DNA of 49,642 bases from Bacillota bacterium (GTDB taxonomy: Bacteria > Bacillota > Clostridia > Christensenellales > Aristaeellaceae). The stretch covers positions 1-49,642 of the forward strand of contig JAEVYX010000004.1 of NCBI GenBank assembly GCA_023392515.1, written 5' to 3'. The position numbers and the translations under genes are program-made. Shown here piece after piece: positions 30,685-39,993 of the stretch. The notes under the pieces were generated by a model that worked only from the letters and a program-made list of their open reading frames with translations, ran no database searches and was not told where the DNA came from. The stretch's first letter is position 1; each line of letters opens with the position of its first letter.

Positions 30685-33600
30685 ATGTCCCAAGGTTCCT
30701 TTCGATTAAAGCAACTGGCCGGTGATGAGGAGTACGAGGCAGGAAGCATTTTATATCAGCGGGGCGGGGTGCGCTCTCTTTCTTCAAGTGCAGATTCCCT
30801 CCGCTTTGCCGTGGCTGGCACACCTCGCAGGGAAGTGGTGCTAAGGGCGGAAATGCCTGCCCAATGCTCCTGCTCCACCCATGAAAAGCTGGGTGTCTGC
30901 CGCCATATTGTAGCCGCTACCCTGATGGCCCAGGAAACAGGCGCTCTTCAGGAGATGAACAGGCGCCGTGCCGCGCTGGGCGCACCGCTTCTTTTGCATG
31001 CCATGGAGGGTGCGCTGCCGGAGACGGGCGCAGTTCGCATGGAGGTTACACTGCTGCATGAAAAGGATGCAAGCAAGCAGCCGGTGATGCGGGTGGGCAT
31101 CCGCATTGGAGAAGACCGCCTGTATGTGGTGCGCAATATTCCTCAATTTTTAGAAGCCATTGACCAGAATACCGCCCTTCCCTTTGGGAAAGGTTTTATT
31201 TTCCATCCCGACTGGATGCGGTTCACGCCCCGGGAAAATGCGGTGCTGGACATCCTTCGGGCCTTGTGTGAGGCGCAAAGGGAAGTGGGCGTCATCCAGC
31301 ATGGCATGGAAGCCCGGACCATGCGCCTGCCTCACCGGTTCGTCCTGGAACTCATGCATCAGCTCAAAAAGCTGCCTTTCAGGCTGGCGGTTGATGGCGT
31401 GGCGTATCATGTATCCCGGGTTCAGGAAAAGGAGATCCCCCTCAACTACCGGGTGACGGGCAATACCAGGGGGCTGACGATTGAGGCGGAACTGCCGGCC
31501 GACTTGACGCCGCTTACGCCGGACAGTGCCTACGTATGGTTTTCCGGCGATGTGGTGGCACTTAACCGCATGCAGCAAAGCGTAATGACGGTTCTATGCG
31601 CACAGGAGTTTGAGGGCCGGGCATCATTTGATTTTCCCAGCAAGGATGCGCCCAAGGTATTAAGTGAGTTGGTGCCTTGGCTGCAATTGACCGGTGTGGT
31701 GGAACTGGATGCTGCGCTGAAAAAGCAAATTGTCCGCTTGCCATTGAAAACAAAGCTGTTTTTGGATAGGGTAGGGCCGGATGTGGTAGCCCGTACCGTT
31801 TTTGCCTATGGCCCCCATGAAATCGACCCCTTTAACAGCCAGCCGGACGATGTGAAAGAGCAATCCATGCACCTTATCATGCGGGATGCCAGCGCCGAAC
31901 GGGCGATACTGGACGAATTGGCCAACGCGGGATTTCATGTGCGCAAGGGAAAGGTTTACTTAAGCGGGCAGGATGCCATTTTTTACTTCGTTTCCGAAGG
32001 CGTCGGACGGCTGATGCAACTATGCGAAATATTTGCCAGTAATGATTTCAAGCGCATGACCCCACGCCGGCCGCAGTTGAAAGGTACGATGGAGGTATCA
32101 GGCGATCGTCTTTTGCTGTCATTTACAGAGGATGGGCAGCCATCCCAGGAAATCCTGGATATATTTGAAGCGCTTCACCAGCGGCGCAAGTATTTCCGCC
32201 TGAAAGACGGTTCTTTCTTGGATCTGAGCCAATTAGGCTCCTGGGAGGCCATGGCCGATACCCTGGTGGAAAGCGTACAAAACGAGCATCGGGAGCAAGT
32301 ATCCGGGAATATATTAAGCCTGAGCGCCTACAGAACCTTATATTTGAATGCGTTACTATTTGAAAACGGGCTGCCAATTGAGACCGATGACAGTGTATCG
32401 CAAACCGTATCCGCGCTTACCGTGCCGGAATCCTGTGCTCTTTCCCCCTGCCCAAGCCCCCTGAGCGGGCGGCTGCGGCCCTATCAATTGCGGGGATTTG
32501 CCTGGCTTCAGGCATTATACCGCCTGCACATGGGCGGCATCCTGGCCGACGATATGGGCCTTGGGAAAACCGTGCAGGTGATTGCACTCCTTCTATGGGC
32601 ACACCGTGAGGAAAAGGAGCGCATGCTTAGCATTGTGGTTACGCCTACCTCCCTTTGCTACAACTGGCAGGCGGAATTCACCCGGTTTGCCCCGGAACTG
32701 AACGTGGTAACATTGGTGGGCGGGCAGGCGGTCCGGGCTGCGCAAATCGAACAGTTAAAAAGCTCCGGCAAGGTGGATGTACTCATTACTTCCTATCCTC
32801 TGATCCGCAGGGATATCGGGCTTTTGCAGGATGCAACCTTCCGGTTTGCCATCCTGGACGAGGCCCAGCATATCAAAAACGCCGCCAGTGTGGGGGCTGT
32901 GGCCGTAAAGCAGCTTAACGCACAATCGAAGATCGCTTTGACCGGAACGCCTATGGAAAACAATATCGGCGAATTGTGGTCAATCTTTGACTTTGTGCTG
33001 CCGGGATATCTGCTCAGTTACTCCCAGTTCATCCGCCAGCATGGGGATGGCCGGGATATGGACAGCCTGCGCCAAAAAATCCGGCCCTTCCTTTTGCGCC
33101 GCCTGAAAAAGGATGTGCTGACCGAGCTTCCCGACAAACTGGAAACGACCATTCTGGCACAAATGCCTCTGGAACAATCCCGGGTCTATCAGGCGGCTCT
33201 TCTGCGCCTGCGCAGCCGGGTGGACGACCTGCTGCGCACAAAGGGGATGAACCGTGGCCGCACGGAGGTGCTGGCCGCGATTACGGAATTAAGGCAAATC
33301 TGCTGCCATCCGGCGCTGTGCCTGCCAGATTATTCTGGAACCAGCGGGAAACTGGATCTTCTCCTCGAAATTCTGCCCGGGGCGCTTGAATCGGGCAGGC
33401 GGGTTCTGCTCTTTTCCCAGTTTACCAGCATGCTGAAAATCCTGCGCCGGTATTTGGAGGCGGAAGGTATTCAGTGCCTGTACCTGGACGGAGAAACACC
33501 TCCCGCCAAGCGCCTGCAATTGACCGACAGTTTCAATAGCGGCGAAGGCCAGGTTTTCCTGATCTCCTTGAAAGCTGGGGGTACAGGCCTTAACCTGACC

Positions 33601-33852
33601 GGGGCGGATATGGTAATTCATTACGATCCATGGTGGAACCCTGCCGCCGAAGACCAGGCTACCGACCGTGCCCACCGCATCGGCCAGACCCGCAAGGTGG
33701 AAGTGGTGCGTTTGATTACCCACTTAAGCATTGAAGAGCAGGTGGTGCGCCTGGGCAAAAAGAAGCGGGCGCTGTTTGACCAGTTGATAACCGCCGGGGA
33801 GGAAATGCCGAACCAGCTTTCCGAGGCGGATATCCGGGCGCTGTTTAACTAG
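30685..33852 (+). CDS. SWIM-domain SNF2/Rad54-type helicase
   Basis: The 1055-residue protein is a bacterial SNF2 ATPase that would move along or remodel protein-DNA complexes. A SWIM zinc finger lies near residues 59-75 (CSCSTHEKLGVCRH). The bacterial SNF2 helicase-associated region follows, then the two RecA-like lobes: Walker A GGILADDMGLGKT at about 615, DEAQHIKN near 725, GGTGLNLTGAD near 970 and the terminal HRIGQTRKVEV near 997. Length fits the family. The ATG at 30685 has GGGAG some twelve bases upstream; no better start exists. The HMCES gene follows after 60 bases. Confidence 0.94.
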   Translation: MSQGSFRLKQLAGDEEYEAGSILYQRGGVRSLSSSADSLRFAVAGTPRREVVLRAEMPAQCSCSTHEKLGVCRHIVAATLMAQETGALQEMNRRRAALGAPLLLHAMEGALPETGAVRMEVTLLHEKDASKQPVMRVGIRIGEDRLYVVRNIPQFLEAIDQNTALPFGKGFIFHPDWMRFTPRENAVLDILRALCEAQREVGVIQHGMEARTMRLPHRFVLELMHQLKKLPFRLAVDGVAYHVSRVQEKEIPLNYRVTGNTRGLTIEAELPADLTPLTPDSAYVWFSGDVVALNRMQQSVMTVLCAQEFEGRASFDFPSKDAPKVLSELVPWLQLTGVVELDAALKKQIVRLPLKTKLFLDRVGPDVVARTVFAYGPHEIDPFNSQPDDVKEQSMHLIMRDASAERAILDELANAGFHVRKGKVYLSGQDAIFYFVSEGVGRLMQLCEIFASNDFKRMTPRRPQLKGTMEVSGDRLLLSFTEDGQPSQEILDIFEALHQRRKYFRLKDGSFLDLSQLGSWEAMADTLVESVQNEHREQVSGNILSLSAYRTLYLNALLFENGLPIETDDSVSQTVSALTVPESCALSPCPSPLSGRLRPYQLRGFAWLQALYRLHMGGILADDMGLGKTVQVIALLLWAHREEKERMLSIVVTPTSLCYNWQAEFTRFAPELNVVTLVGGQAVRAAQIEQLKSSGKVDVLITSYPLIRRDIGLLQDATFRFAILDEAQHIKNAASVGAVAVKQLNAQSKIALTGTPMENNIGELWSIFDFVLPGYLLSYSQFIRQHGDGRDMDSLRQKIRPFLLRRLKKDVLTELPDKLETTILAQMPLEQSRVYQAALLRLRSRVDDLLRTKGMNRGRTEVLAAITELRQICCHPALCLPDYSGTSGKLDLLLEILPGALESGRRVLLFSQFTSMLKILRRYLEAEGIQCLYLDGETPPAKRLQLTDSFNSGEGQVFLISLKAGGTGLNLTGADMVIHYDPWWNPAAEDQATDRAHRIGQTRKVEVVRLITHLSIEEQVVRLGKKKRALFDQLITAGEEMPNQLSEADIRALFN

Positions 33853-33871
33853 GGTACGTACTAGGGTGCGA
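33848..33871 (+). repeat. Tandem 12-base direct repeat at the SNF2 stop codon
   Basis: ACTAGGGTACGT is followed at once by ACTAGGGTGCGA, ten of twelve bases identical. The helicase stop codon TAG lies in the first copy. TGCGAT also recurs three times up to base 33900. No function is evident. Confidence 0.4.
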
Positions 33872-33912
33872 TCCTAACTGCGATTGCTTGGTGTGCGATG
33901 GGGGTGAAAGCA

Positions 33913-34506
33913 ATGTGCGGACGTTATCTGCTATACCTGGACCCGGCTATTCCCGAAATCCAGGCCATTCTGGATAAAATGGAGGGGATGGAGGCAGCCC
34001 AGGGGGAAATCTGCCCCAGCTTGAAGGCGCCGGTCATTGTGTCCGACGGCCAGGGGGGATGGACCGTCCGTACCATGCAATGGGGCTTTCCCCATTGGGA
34101 GCGAAAAAGCCCCGTGATCAATGCCAGGCAGGAGACGGTGGCGCAAATATCTTTTTTTGCTCCTTCCTTCAGGTCCCGGCGCTGTCTGGTTATGGCCAAT
34201 GGCTATTATGAATGGCGGCGCACGCCCACCGGCAAAAAAACCAGGGAGAAATACTTTATTTCTGCCAAAGAAGGCCGGCTCATGTATTTGGCTGGTGTTT
34301 ATACCGAGCTTCCCGATGGCCGGGAGGTATTCGCGGTGGTGACCAGGCCTGCCGACAGCCAGATGGCGCCGCTGCACCACCGGATGCCGGTGGCCCTCAA
34401 GGACAAGGAATCTCGAAAAGCGTATCTTTCCGGGCCGGCCGAAGCCTTTATCACCCTTGCCCGTATAGAGGATATGCCATTACATATCATTCCGGCGGCG
34501 GATTAA
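33913..34506 (+). CDS. SOS response-associated (HMCES/YedK-type) abasic-site protein
   Basis: This 197-residue SRAP-domain protein forms a covalent crosslink with abasic sites in single-stranded DNA and shields them. The catalytic cysteine is residue 2 in MCGRY, exposed once Met is removed. Other active-site positions are the asparagine in VINARQET, the glutamate in GYYEWRR and the histidine in HHRMPV. Length and motifs fit the family. The ATG has GGGGGTG six bases before it; the upstream in-frame GTG would bury the cysteine and is rejected. It follows the SNF2 helicase, so a shared role in DNA damage is plausible. Confidence 0.94.
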   Translation: MCGRYLLYLDPAIPEIQAILDKMEGMEAAQGEICPSLKAPVIVSDGQGGWTVRTMQWGFPHWERKSPVINARQETVAQISFFAPSFRSRRCLVMANGYYEWRRTPTGKKTREKYFISAKEGRLMYLAGVYTELPDGREVFAVVTRPADSQMAPLHHRMPVALKDKESRKAYLSGPAEAFITLARIEDMPLHIIPAAD

Positions 34507-34564
34507 CGTTTCTCCTCAGAGCAGCATCCGTATTCCATTTTACATATGAAAAGAGGTATTTATC

Positions 34565-35842
34565 ATGCAAGAAAATTGGAATTCCGTCGGCATAGCTCCG
34601 GCCAATATTCTTTTACCCAGGGAAAACCTTTCTCACACCGCTTGGGCTGTGGTGGCCTGTGACCAATATACCTCCCAGCCCGCCTATTGGGAAGAAACAG
34701 CGCTGGCGGTGGGGGATCAGCCTTCCACGCTGCATATTACACTTCCGGAAATCTATCTTAGTGAAAGTGAAAAGCGCATGCCTCGCATTCATCAGACCAT
34801 GGAGGATTATATCCGCCAGGGAACGATATACGAGGCTGTGCACCAGGGCTTCATATTGATCGAACGCCACACGGGAAGCGGTGCCCGGCTGGGGCTTGTG
34901 GTGGCAGCGGATTTGGATAGCTATGATTTTGCCCCGGGTTCTGCCTCCATGATCCGGGCAACGGAGGGCACCATCCTGTCCCGCATTCCGCCAAGGCTTG
35001 CCATTCGAAAAAATGCGAAAATGGAATGCACCCATGTGATGCTTTTGATGGATGATGTTATGGAGAGCGTAGTGGAGCCTCTTTACTCCATACGAGGCGA
35101 GCTGCCGGTTCTCTACGATTTTCCCCTGCAGATGGGCGGCGGACATCTCAAGGGATGGGCGGTAACAAAGCCGGAACTGCTAAGCCAGGTCTGCGCGGCG
35201 CTTACAGCCCTCAAGGCCCGCCTGCCGGAGGATAATCCGCTTCTGTTTGCCGTGGGCGATGGGAACCATTCCCTGGCGACTGCCCGCACCCATTGGCTGG
35301 AACTGAAAAAGACATTGACCCCGCAGGAGGCGCAGGTGCACCCTGCCCGGTATGCCCTGGTGGAAATTGAAAACATTCATGATGACGCGCTGACCTTCGA
35401 ACCCATTCACCGGGTAGTGTTCCATGCAAACGGCGATAAGCTTATGCACGACTGGACGATGTACTGCCACGAGCGGGGCATGGATTTGAGCGAAAGCCCG
35501 TCAAGGCCGGGGGATCAGGCCATCGGTGTCTGCTATGGTGGCAGTGAAATGCAGGCCGTCATTTCCCGGCCGGAAGCCTCCTTGGCCGTGGGAACGCTTC
35601 AAAAATTCCTGGATAATTGGCTGAGCAAGAATCCCGGCGCGGAGATTGATTACATTCATGGAGAAGAAACCGTGCGGGACCTTTGCTCAAAACCGGATAC
35701 GATAGGCTTTTTGCTGCCGGCTTTGGAAAAAGGAGCGCTTCTGCCTGCTGTGAGAACGGATGGTGCGCTGCCGCGAAAAACCTTTTCTATGGGCGCGGCT
35801 CATGAAAAAAGGTACTACATGGAATGCCGGACCATTCGATAA
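34565..35842 (+). CDS. DUF1015 family protein
   Basis: The 425-residue cytoplasmic protein matches DUF1015, with the N-terminal VVACDQYTSQPAYWE, a central ERHTGSGARLGLVV block, and FAVGDGNHSLATA with MALVEIEN-like YALVEIENIHDD near residues 225-275. The family is widespread and its biochemical role is unsettled; in some genomes it neighbours serine or phosphoglycerate metabolism genes, which is not the case here. The ATG follows GAAAAGAGG. It is 58 bases after the HMCES gene and ends in a clear terminator. Confidence 0.88.
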   Translation: MQENWNSVGIAPANILLPRENLSHTAWAVVACDQYTSQPAYWEETALAVGDQPSTLHITLPEIYLSESEKRMPRIHQTMEDYIRQGTIYEAVHQGFILIERHTGSGARLGLVVAADLDSYDFAPGSASMIRATEGTILSRIPPRLAIRKNAKMECTHVMLLMDDVMESVVEPLYSIRGELPVLYDFPLQMGGGHLKGWAVTKPELLSQVCAALTALKARLPEDNPLLFAVGDGNHSLATARTHWLELKKTLTPQEAQVHPARYALVEIENIHDDALTFEPIHRVVFHANGDKLMHDWTMYCHERGMDLSESPSRPGDQAIGVCYGGSEMQAVISRPEASLAVGTLQKFLDNWLSKNPGAEIDYIHGEETVRDLCSKPDTIGFLLPALEKGALLPAVRTDGALPRKTFSMGAAHEKRYYMECRTIR

Positions 35843-35858
35843 GTGTATGATGCCGGGA

Positions 35859-35889
35859 AAGAAGCGCTGAGTGAAAGGCGCTTCTTTTT
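35859..35889 (+). terminator. Intrinsic terminator of the DUF1015 gene
   Basis: GAAGCGC and GCGCTTC pair around a 10-base loop and are followed by five T residues. It starts 17 bases after the stop codon and ends the upstream transcript before the peptidase promoter. Confidence 0.85.
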
Positions 35890-35909
35890 CCTTTTTTGGA
35901 AAGATGAGA

Positions 35910-35938
35910 TTGCATCAAAAATCCGTTCATGTTATGCT
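35910..35938 (+). promoter_or_regulatory. Promoter of the M42 peptidase gene
   Basis: TTGCAT (35910-35915) and TATGCT (35933-35938) are 17 bases apart. The start near 35945 precedes the AAAGGAG ribosome binding site. Confidence 0.7.
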
Positions 35939-35983
35939 TTCAACAATACGCAAAACCTTGCCATGGGAAAAGGAGCTTGTATC

Positions 35984-37015
35984 ATGATGAATTATTTGGA
36001 GAACGCCGTTGCCTATATTCAGGATTTATGCGCAATTCCAAGCCCCACAGGCTACACCGCCAGGGCGGAAGCATATTTGCTAAAAACACTGACAGGCTTG
36101 GGCTATCAGCCTGTTCATACAAAAAAAGGCACCGTGGTTTGCACCCTTGGCGGAGAGGGCAATCCTCTTTTGCTGGCCTCCCATGTGGATACCCTGGGGG
36201 GCATGGTGCGCAGTGTAAAATCTTCAGGCCGGCTGCGGTATACCCAGGTGGGCGGGTTTAATGACAATGCCATTGAAAATGAAACATGCCTTGTTCACAC
36301 CCGCACAGGGGAAACATATCCCGGCACGGTGCAGTCCACCAAAGCGTCCATGCATGTTTATGGGGATACCACCTCTCTCCAGCGCAGCGCTGAAACGTTG
36401 GAGATTGTGCTGGATGAAGTGGTGAAAAACGAGAAGGATGTTCTGGCTTTGGGCATAGCCCCCGGGGATTTTATCAGCTGGGATGCCCGTACCCAGGTTA
36501 CGGAATCTGGCTACATCAAAAGCCGGCATTTGGATGACAAGGCTTCCAGCGCCATTCTGCTGACCTTGGCGCAGATGGTAAAAGAAGGTGCCGTATCCCT
36601 TTCCCGCAGCGTAACCATTATGTTTACCGTTTATGAGGAGGTTGGCCATGGCGCCAGCGCCATATTGCCAAAGGACATTTGCGATTTAATCGCGGTGGAT
36701 ATGGGCTGCGTGGGGGACGACCTTGGCTGCGATGAGACCATGGTATCCATCTGTGCCAAGGATTCTGCCGGGCCCTACAACTATGAACTGACCGGGGAAC
36801 TGATCACCCTTGCCAAGGAATTGTCCCTTGACTTTGCCGTGGATATTTATCCCAGGTATTCCTCCGATACGGCCACAGCCTTGAAATCCGGGCTGGAAGC
36901 GCGCCATGCGCTCATTGGTCCGGGCGTTTTTGCCTCCCATGGCTATGAGCGCACGCACAAAAAGGGGATTGAAAACACACTGAAGCTTTTGTGCGCGTTT
37001 GCCGCTGAAAAATAG
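35984..37015 (+). CDS. M42 family metallopeptidase
   Basis: This 343-residue aminopeptidase of the M42 group (glutamyl aminopeptidase/endoglucanase-like) should trim peptides in the cytoplasm as a large oligomer. The two-metal site is visible in ASHVDTLGGMV, the bridging aspartate of RHLDDKASSA, the catalytic pair in YEEVGHGA, and DMGCVGDD with a late SHGYERTH histidine. The first of two adjacent ATGs is used, eight bases after AAAGGAG. It has its own promoter and terminator and so forms a single-gene unit. The reading frame extends upstream through the promoter, which is not coding. Confidence 0.92.
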   Translation: MMNYLENAVAYIQDLCAIPSPTGYTARAEAYLLKTLTGLGYQPVHTKKGTVVCTLGGEGNPLLLASHVDTLGGMVRSVKSSGRLRYTQVGGFNDNAIENETCLVHTRTGETYPGTVQSTKASMHVYGDTTSLQRSAETLEIVLDEVVKNEKDVLALGIAPGDFISWDARTQVTESGYIKSRHLDDKASSAILLTLAQMVKEGAVSLSRSVTIMFTVYEEVGHGASAILPKDICDLIAVDMGCVGDDLGCDETMVSICAKDSAGPYNYELTGELITLAKELSLDFAVDIYPRYSSDTATALKSGLEARHALIGPGVFASHGYERTHKKGIENTLKLLCAFAAEK

Positions 37016-37051
37016 AAAAATGGGGGCTGTCCACTTTTCGGGATAGCCCCC
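37013..37051 (-). terminator. Bidirectional terminator between the peptidase and the lipoprotein gene
   Basis: GGGGGCTATCC and GGACAGCCCCC (one mismatch) pair around a 7-base loop. On the minus strand ATTTTTCTATTTTT follows, giving a strong terminator for the lipoprotein; on the plus strand the tail is weaker. Confidence 0.75.
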
Positions 37052-37074
37052 GCATTGTTCAAAGCTTTTCGAAT

Positions 37075-38520
37075 CTATTGCTTGTAGGGGTCCTTAAGCG
37101 TACCGCTTCCTGCAGCTAAAAACAACTGTGTCAGGTTGACTGTCACCGCCGGCCGCACGCCGGTTTTTTCATCGGCTACTCTCAGACCTGGGCCATATAC
37201 CATGCCGTTGTAATAAACAATGGCCTGGCAGTTTTCCTCTGTCCCCCGGGTGCTTAGCCACCACCAGCCCGCACCTGTGGTGGAGGCATGCAGGCTCTTG
37301 AGAAGCGCGTATTCCGTGCTTTGGCATTCCCGGGACTTGTCGTCTGCAAACCCGAAAGCAGGGTTTTGCACCTGCTCTTTGCTGAGCAGGAATACCTTGC
37401 CCAGCACCCCGTCGGTTTTCAGTGCAGTCCTTTCAGTGTCAGAAAAAGCTTCTTGAAGGAAAGCGCCGTTTAAAAATCCATACAAGGTGCTGTTTTGGTA
37501 TCCGCCAAACGTTTCACCCTTTTCCAGTGCGGATACATCCAGAATCTTGTCGGACAACAACAGTGCTGTGCCGTTTTCCACCGACAGCACCCGCCACAGA
37601 ATTGGCTGTTTTTCTCCCGTTTTGGATTGGGGATAGGTTCCCAGGCTGATATACTGGTAGTCCTTTTGGTATCCCCGCAAGGACAGGTTGATATCGTACT
37701 GCTTGCGCAAAGCATCCGCTTTCGCCTTGGCGTCCTCATACCCTTCCAGCGCTTCATATAAGGCGATGACCTCTTGCACCTTGCCGAAATCACCCTTTTG
37801 CTCTGCGGCTTGGGCGGTTTCATAAAGGGATTTGCGGCAGTTGTCCGCCTGCAATACGCTGTCCCGGTAGCTTCCCAGCGCGACGAAAGCCTCAAGCGCA
37901 CCAGTATAGTCCTTATCCTTTAGGAGGCCTTGTGCCGCCTGATACTCTTTGGACAGCAATGCTTGCTGGCAGTATTCCGCCTGGCGCGGGCTATCCTGAT
38001 ATGCGCCCAGTGCCAAAAACGCTTCCCTGGCGGTACTGTAATCCCCTTTTGCCATCAGTTCCCTGGCCGCGTCATAAGCCTTTCGGGGAATCATAGCCGT
38101 GGCGGATTCCATACGCTTTATGCTGTCACGGAAGGAACCAAGCCCATGATAGGCCTCCTGGGCCTCCTCATAACATGCTTCCTCTTCCAGCCTGCGTGCC
38201 TCAATATAGCGGATATAAAGCCCGCTGCTCTTAAAATCTTCCAGGTTTTCAAAATCTACCTGAGCCTTGTCCAGTTCGCCTTCTTCCAAAGCCATCAGCG
38301 CTTTTATGTATAAGACAAATTTCCCGGCATCCTCATATTCCCCCAGGGCCTGAAATTCTTGCAGGGCCATATCGTATTCCTTCAGGGCAAGGTATTCCAG
38401 CCCCAGCTCGTACCGGGCGGAGCCGCTTGTCCCGCAGCCTGTCAGGCATAAGAGTCCCATGAGCAGTGCCAGCGTAAGTAGAACCGCCCTTTTCCCTGCC
38501 ATACTTCCTTCCATTTTCAT
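37075..38520 (-). CDS. Lipoprotein with helical repeats and a C-terminal DUF6273 domain
   Basis: The 481-residue protein has a lipobox (CLTGCG, cysteine 29), so it should be anchored outside the membrane. Residues about 35-290 hold six TPR-like helical repeats of 35-45 residues, each with a pattern such as GDYSTAREAFLALGAYQDS or KDYTGALEAFVALGSYRDS. A DUF6273 domain follows (about 300-481), with YISLGTYPQ, PILWRVLSVENGTALLLSD and a terminal PAVTVNL. This repeat plus DUF6273 layout recurs in Bacillota surface proteins of unknown role. The ATG follows GGGAGGG. It shares its domain with the exported protein at 27051 but is in a separate unit. Confidence 0.85.
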   Translation of the reverse strand: MKMEGSMAGKRAVLLTLALLMGLLCLTGCGTSGSARYELGLEYLALKEYDMALQEFQALGEYEDAGKFVLYIKALMALEEGELDKAQVDFENLEDFKSSGLYIRYIEARRLEEEACYEEAQEAYHGLGSFRDSIKRMESATAMIPRKAYDAARELMAKGDYSTAREAFLALGAYQDSPRQAEYCQQALLSKEYQAAQGLLKDKDYTGALEAFVALGSYRDSVLQADNCRKSLYETAQAAEQKGDFGKVQEVIALYEALEGYEDAKAKADALRKQYDINLSLRGYQKDYQYISLGTYPQSKTGEKQPILWRVLSVENGTALLLSDKILDVSALEKGETFGGYQNSTLYGFLNGAFLQEAFSDTERTALKTDGVLGKVFLLSKEQVQNPAFGFADDKSRECQSTEYALLKSLHASTTGAGWWWLSTRGTEENCQAIVYYNGMVYGPGLRVADEKTGVRPAVTVNLTQLFLAAGSGTLKDPYKQ

Positions 38521-38587
38521 AGAACACCCTCCCACACATCGATCCACGACTTCTGTTGCATTTTCCCCCAAAGAGGGAGAAATTACG

Positions 38588-38631
38588 CAAAAAAGGCGCT
38601 TGCGGAAATCAAATTTCGCAAGCGCCTTTTT
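38588..38631 (-). terminator. Terminator of the pyrimidine operon
   Basis: AAAAAGGCGCTTGCG and CGCAAGCGCCTTTTT form a 15-base stem with a loop of about 11 bases, ending in six T residues on the minus strand, a dozen bases after the pyrE stop codon. Confidence 0.9.
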
Positions 38632-38642
38632 GAGGTTTTTCG

Positions 38643-39275
38643 TCACAGAGCCATCCAGCCGCTGTCTGAGGGATTTTTTTGAAATGCTTCCAGCTTTGCC
38701 AAATCTTTTTCCGATATGTAGCCTTCCTCCACCGCCACTTCAGCCAGAACGTTGAAATTGGTGAGGGATACATTTTCCACTTCGGCTTCCTTCAGCCGGT
38801 CGATCCCCTTTTGCATACCGTATGTAAAAATCGAAACAATGCCCAGTACCTGCGCTCCTGTTTCCCGAAGGGCTTCCACTACCTCAACGACGGAGCCGCC
38901 TGTGGAAATAAGATCCTCTACCACGACTACCTTTTGATCCTTTTCCACCCTGCCCTCAATGCGGTTGTTCCGGCCATGATCCTTGGCTGAGCCGCGGACG
39001 TAAGCCATGGGCAGGTCCAATAGCTCCGCCGCCAGCGCTGCATGGGCAATGCCAGCCGTGGAGGTGCCCGCTACCAGTTCACAATCCGGATAATGCTTTT
39101 GAATAAGCTTTGCAAGGCCCTCCTCTACCAGCTTTCGCACAGGAGGGTAGGACAATACCAAGCGGTTATCGCAGTAAATGGGGGACTGGATACCGCTTGC
39201 CCAGGTAAAGGGCTTTTCCGGGCTTAAAAACACGGCCTGAATTTTCAAAAGCGCTTTGGCAATCTTTCTTTTCAT
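38643..39275 (-). CDS. pyrE: Orotate phosphoribosyltransferase
   Basis: It joins orotate to PRPP to make orotidine 5'-phosphate, the fifth step of UMP synthesis. The 210-residue protein has the PRPP-binding loop VVVVEDLISTGGS (residues about 115-127) and the N-terminal PFTWASGIQSPIYCDNR substrate block, with the KDHGRNNRIEG flexible loop that carries catalytic lysine and arginine residues. The ATG follows AGGAAAGGA. It starts 16 bases after pyrF and is the last gene of the pyr operon, just before the terminator. Confidence 0.96.
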   Translation of the reverse strand: MKRKIAKALLKIQAVFLSPEKPFTWASGIQSPIYCDNRLVLSYPPVRKLVEEGLAKLIQKHYPDCELVAGTSTAGIAHAALAAELLDLPMAYVRGSAKDHGRNNRIEGRVEKDQKVVVVEDLISTGGSVVEVVEALRETGAQVLGIVSIFTYGMQKGIDRLKEAEVENVSLTNFNVLAEVAVEEGYISEKDLAKLEAFQKNPSDSGWMAL

Positions 39276-39291
39276 GGGAATCCATCCTTTC

Positions 39292-39993
39292 CTAACCGAT
39301 AAAGTCTCGCTTGATTCTTTGGTAGGCGGCTGCCGGGTCTTGGGCGGCGGTTATGGGCCTTCCAACCACGATATAGTCGGTTCCAATTTCCCGGGCTTTT
39401 TGCGGGGTGGTAATGCGCACCTGATCGTCGGCACCGGCTTCAGGATAGCGGATGCCGGGGGTGACGGTCACAAACCCCTCGCCGCAGGCATCCTTTACCA
39501 TGCGCGCTTCCAAAGGCGAGCAGACAATCCCGTCCAGCCCTGCCGCTTTCGCGTTTTTGGCATAGTGGATCACTGTTTCGTTAAGCCCTGCCGATATGAG
39601 CAGCTCCTTGTGCATGGTTTCTTCCCCGGTGCTTGTCAATTGGGTTACGGCAATCAGTTGAACATGTGCCCCGGCCAGGGCTCCGGCGTTTAAGCCCTCC
39701 CTGGCTGCAGCCATCATGGCGATTGTGCCCGCGGCATGAACGTTAACCATATCCACCCCTAGCCTGGCCAGGTTCTGCATGGCCTTCTTTACCGTGTTGG
39801 GAATATCATGCAGTTTTAAATCAAGGAACACCGGATGGCCTTTCTCCTTCACTTCCCGCACAACAGACGGCCCTTCCCCATAAAAAAGCTCCATGCCGAT
39901 TTTCAGATATGGCTTTTCCCCGGTGAATTTGGAAAGGAATGTCCGCAAGTCATCCCGAGTAGCGAAGTCGCAGGCGATGATGACATCTTTCAT
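39292..39993 (-). CDS. pyrF: Orotidine 5'-phosphate decarboxylase
   Basis: It removes the carboxyl group of OMP to give UMP. The 233-residue TIM-barrel protein has IIACDFATRDD at the start, the catalytic tetrad FLDLKLHDIPNT (residues 57-68) and the phosphate-binding end VTPGIRYPEAGADDQVR, with YIVVGRPIT. This is the short, group I type found in Bacillota. Its ATG overlaps the pyrD stop codon in ATGA, so translation is coupled. Confidence 0.96.
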   Translation of the reverse strand: MKDVIIACDFATRDDLRTFLSKFTGEKPYLKIGMELFYGEGPSVVREVKEKGHPVFLDLKLHDIPNTVKKAMQNLARLGVDMVNVHAAGTIAMMAAAREGLNAGALAGAHVQLIAVTQLTSTGEETMHKELLISAGLNETVIHYAKNAKAAGLDGIVCSPLEARMVKDACGEGFVTVTPGIRYPEAGADDQVRITTPQKAREIGTDYIVVGRPITAAQDPAAAYQRIKRDFIG

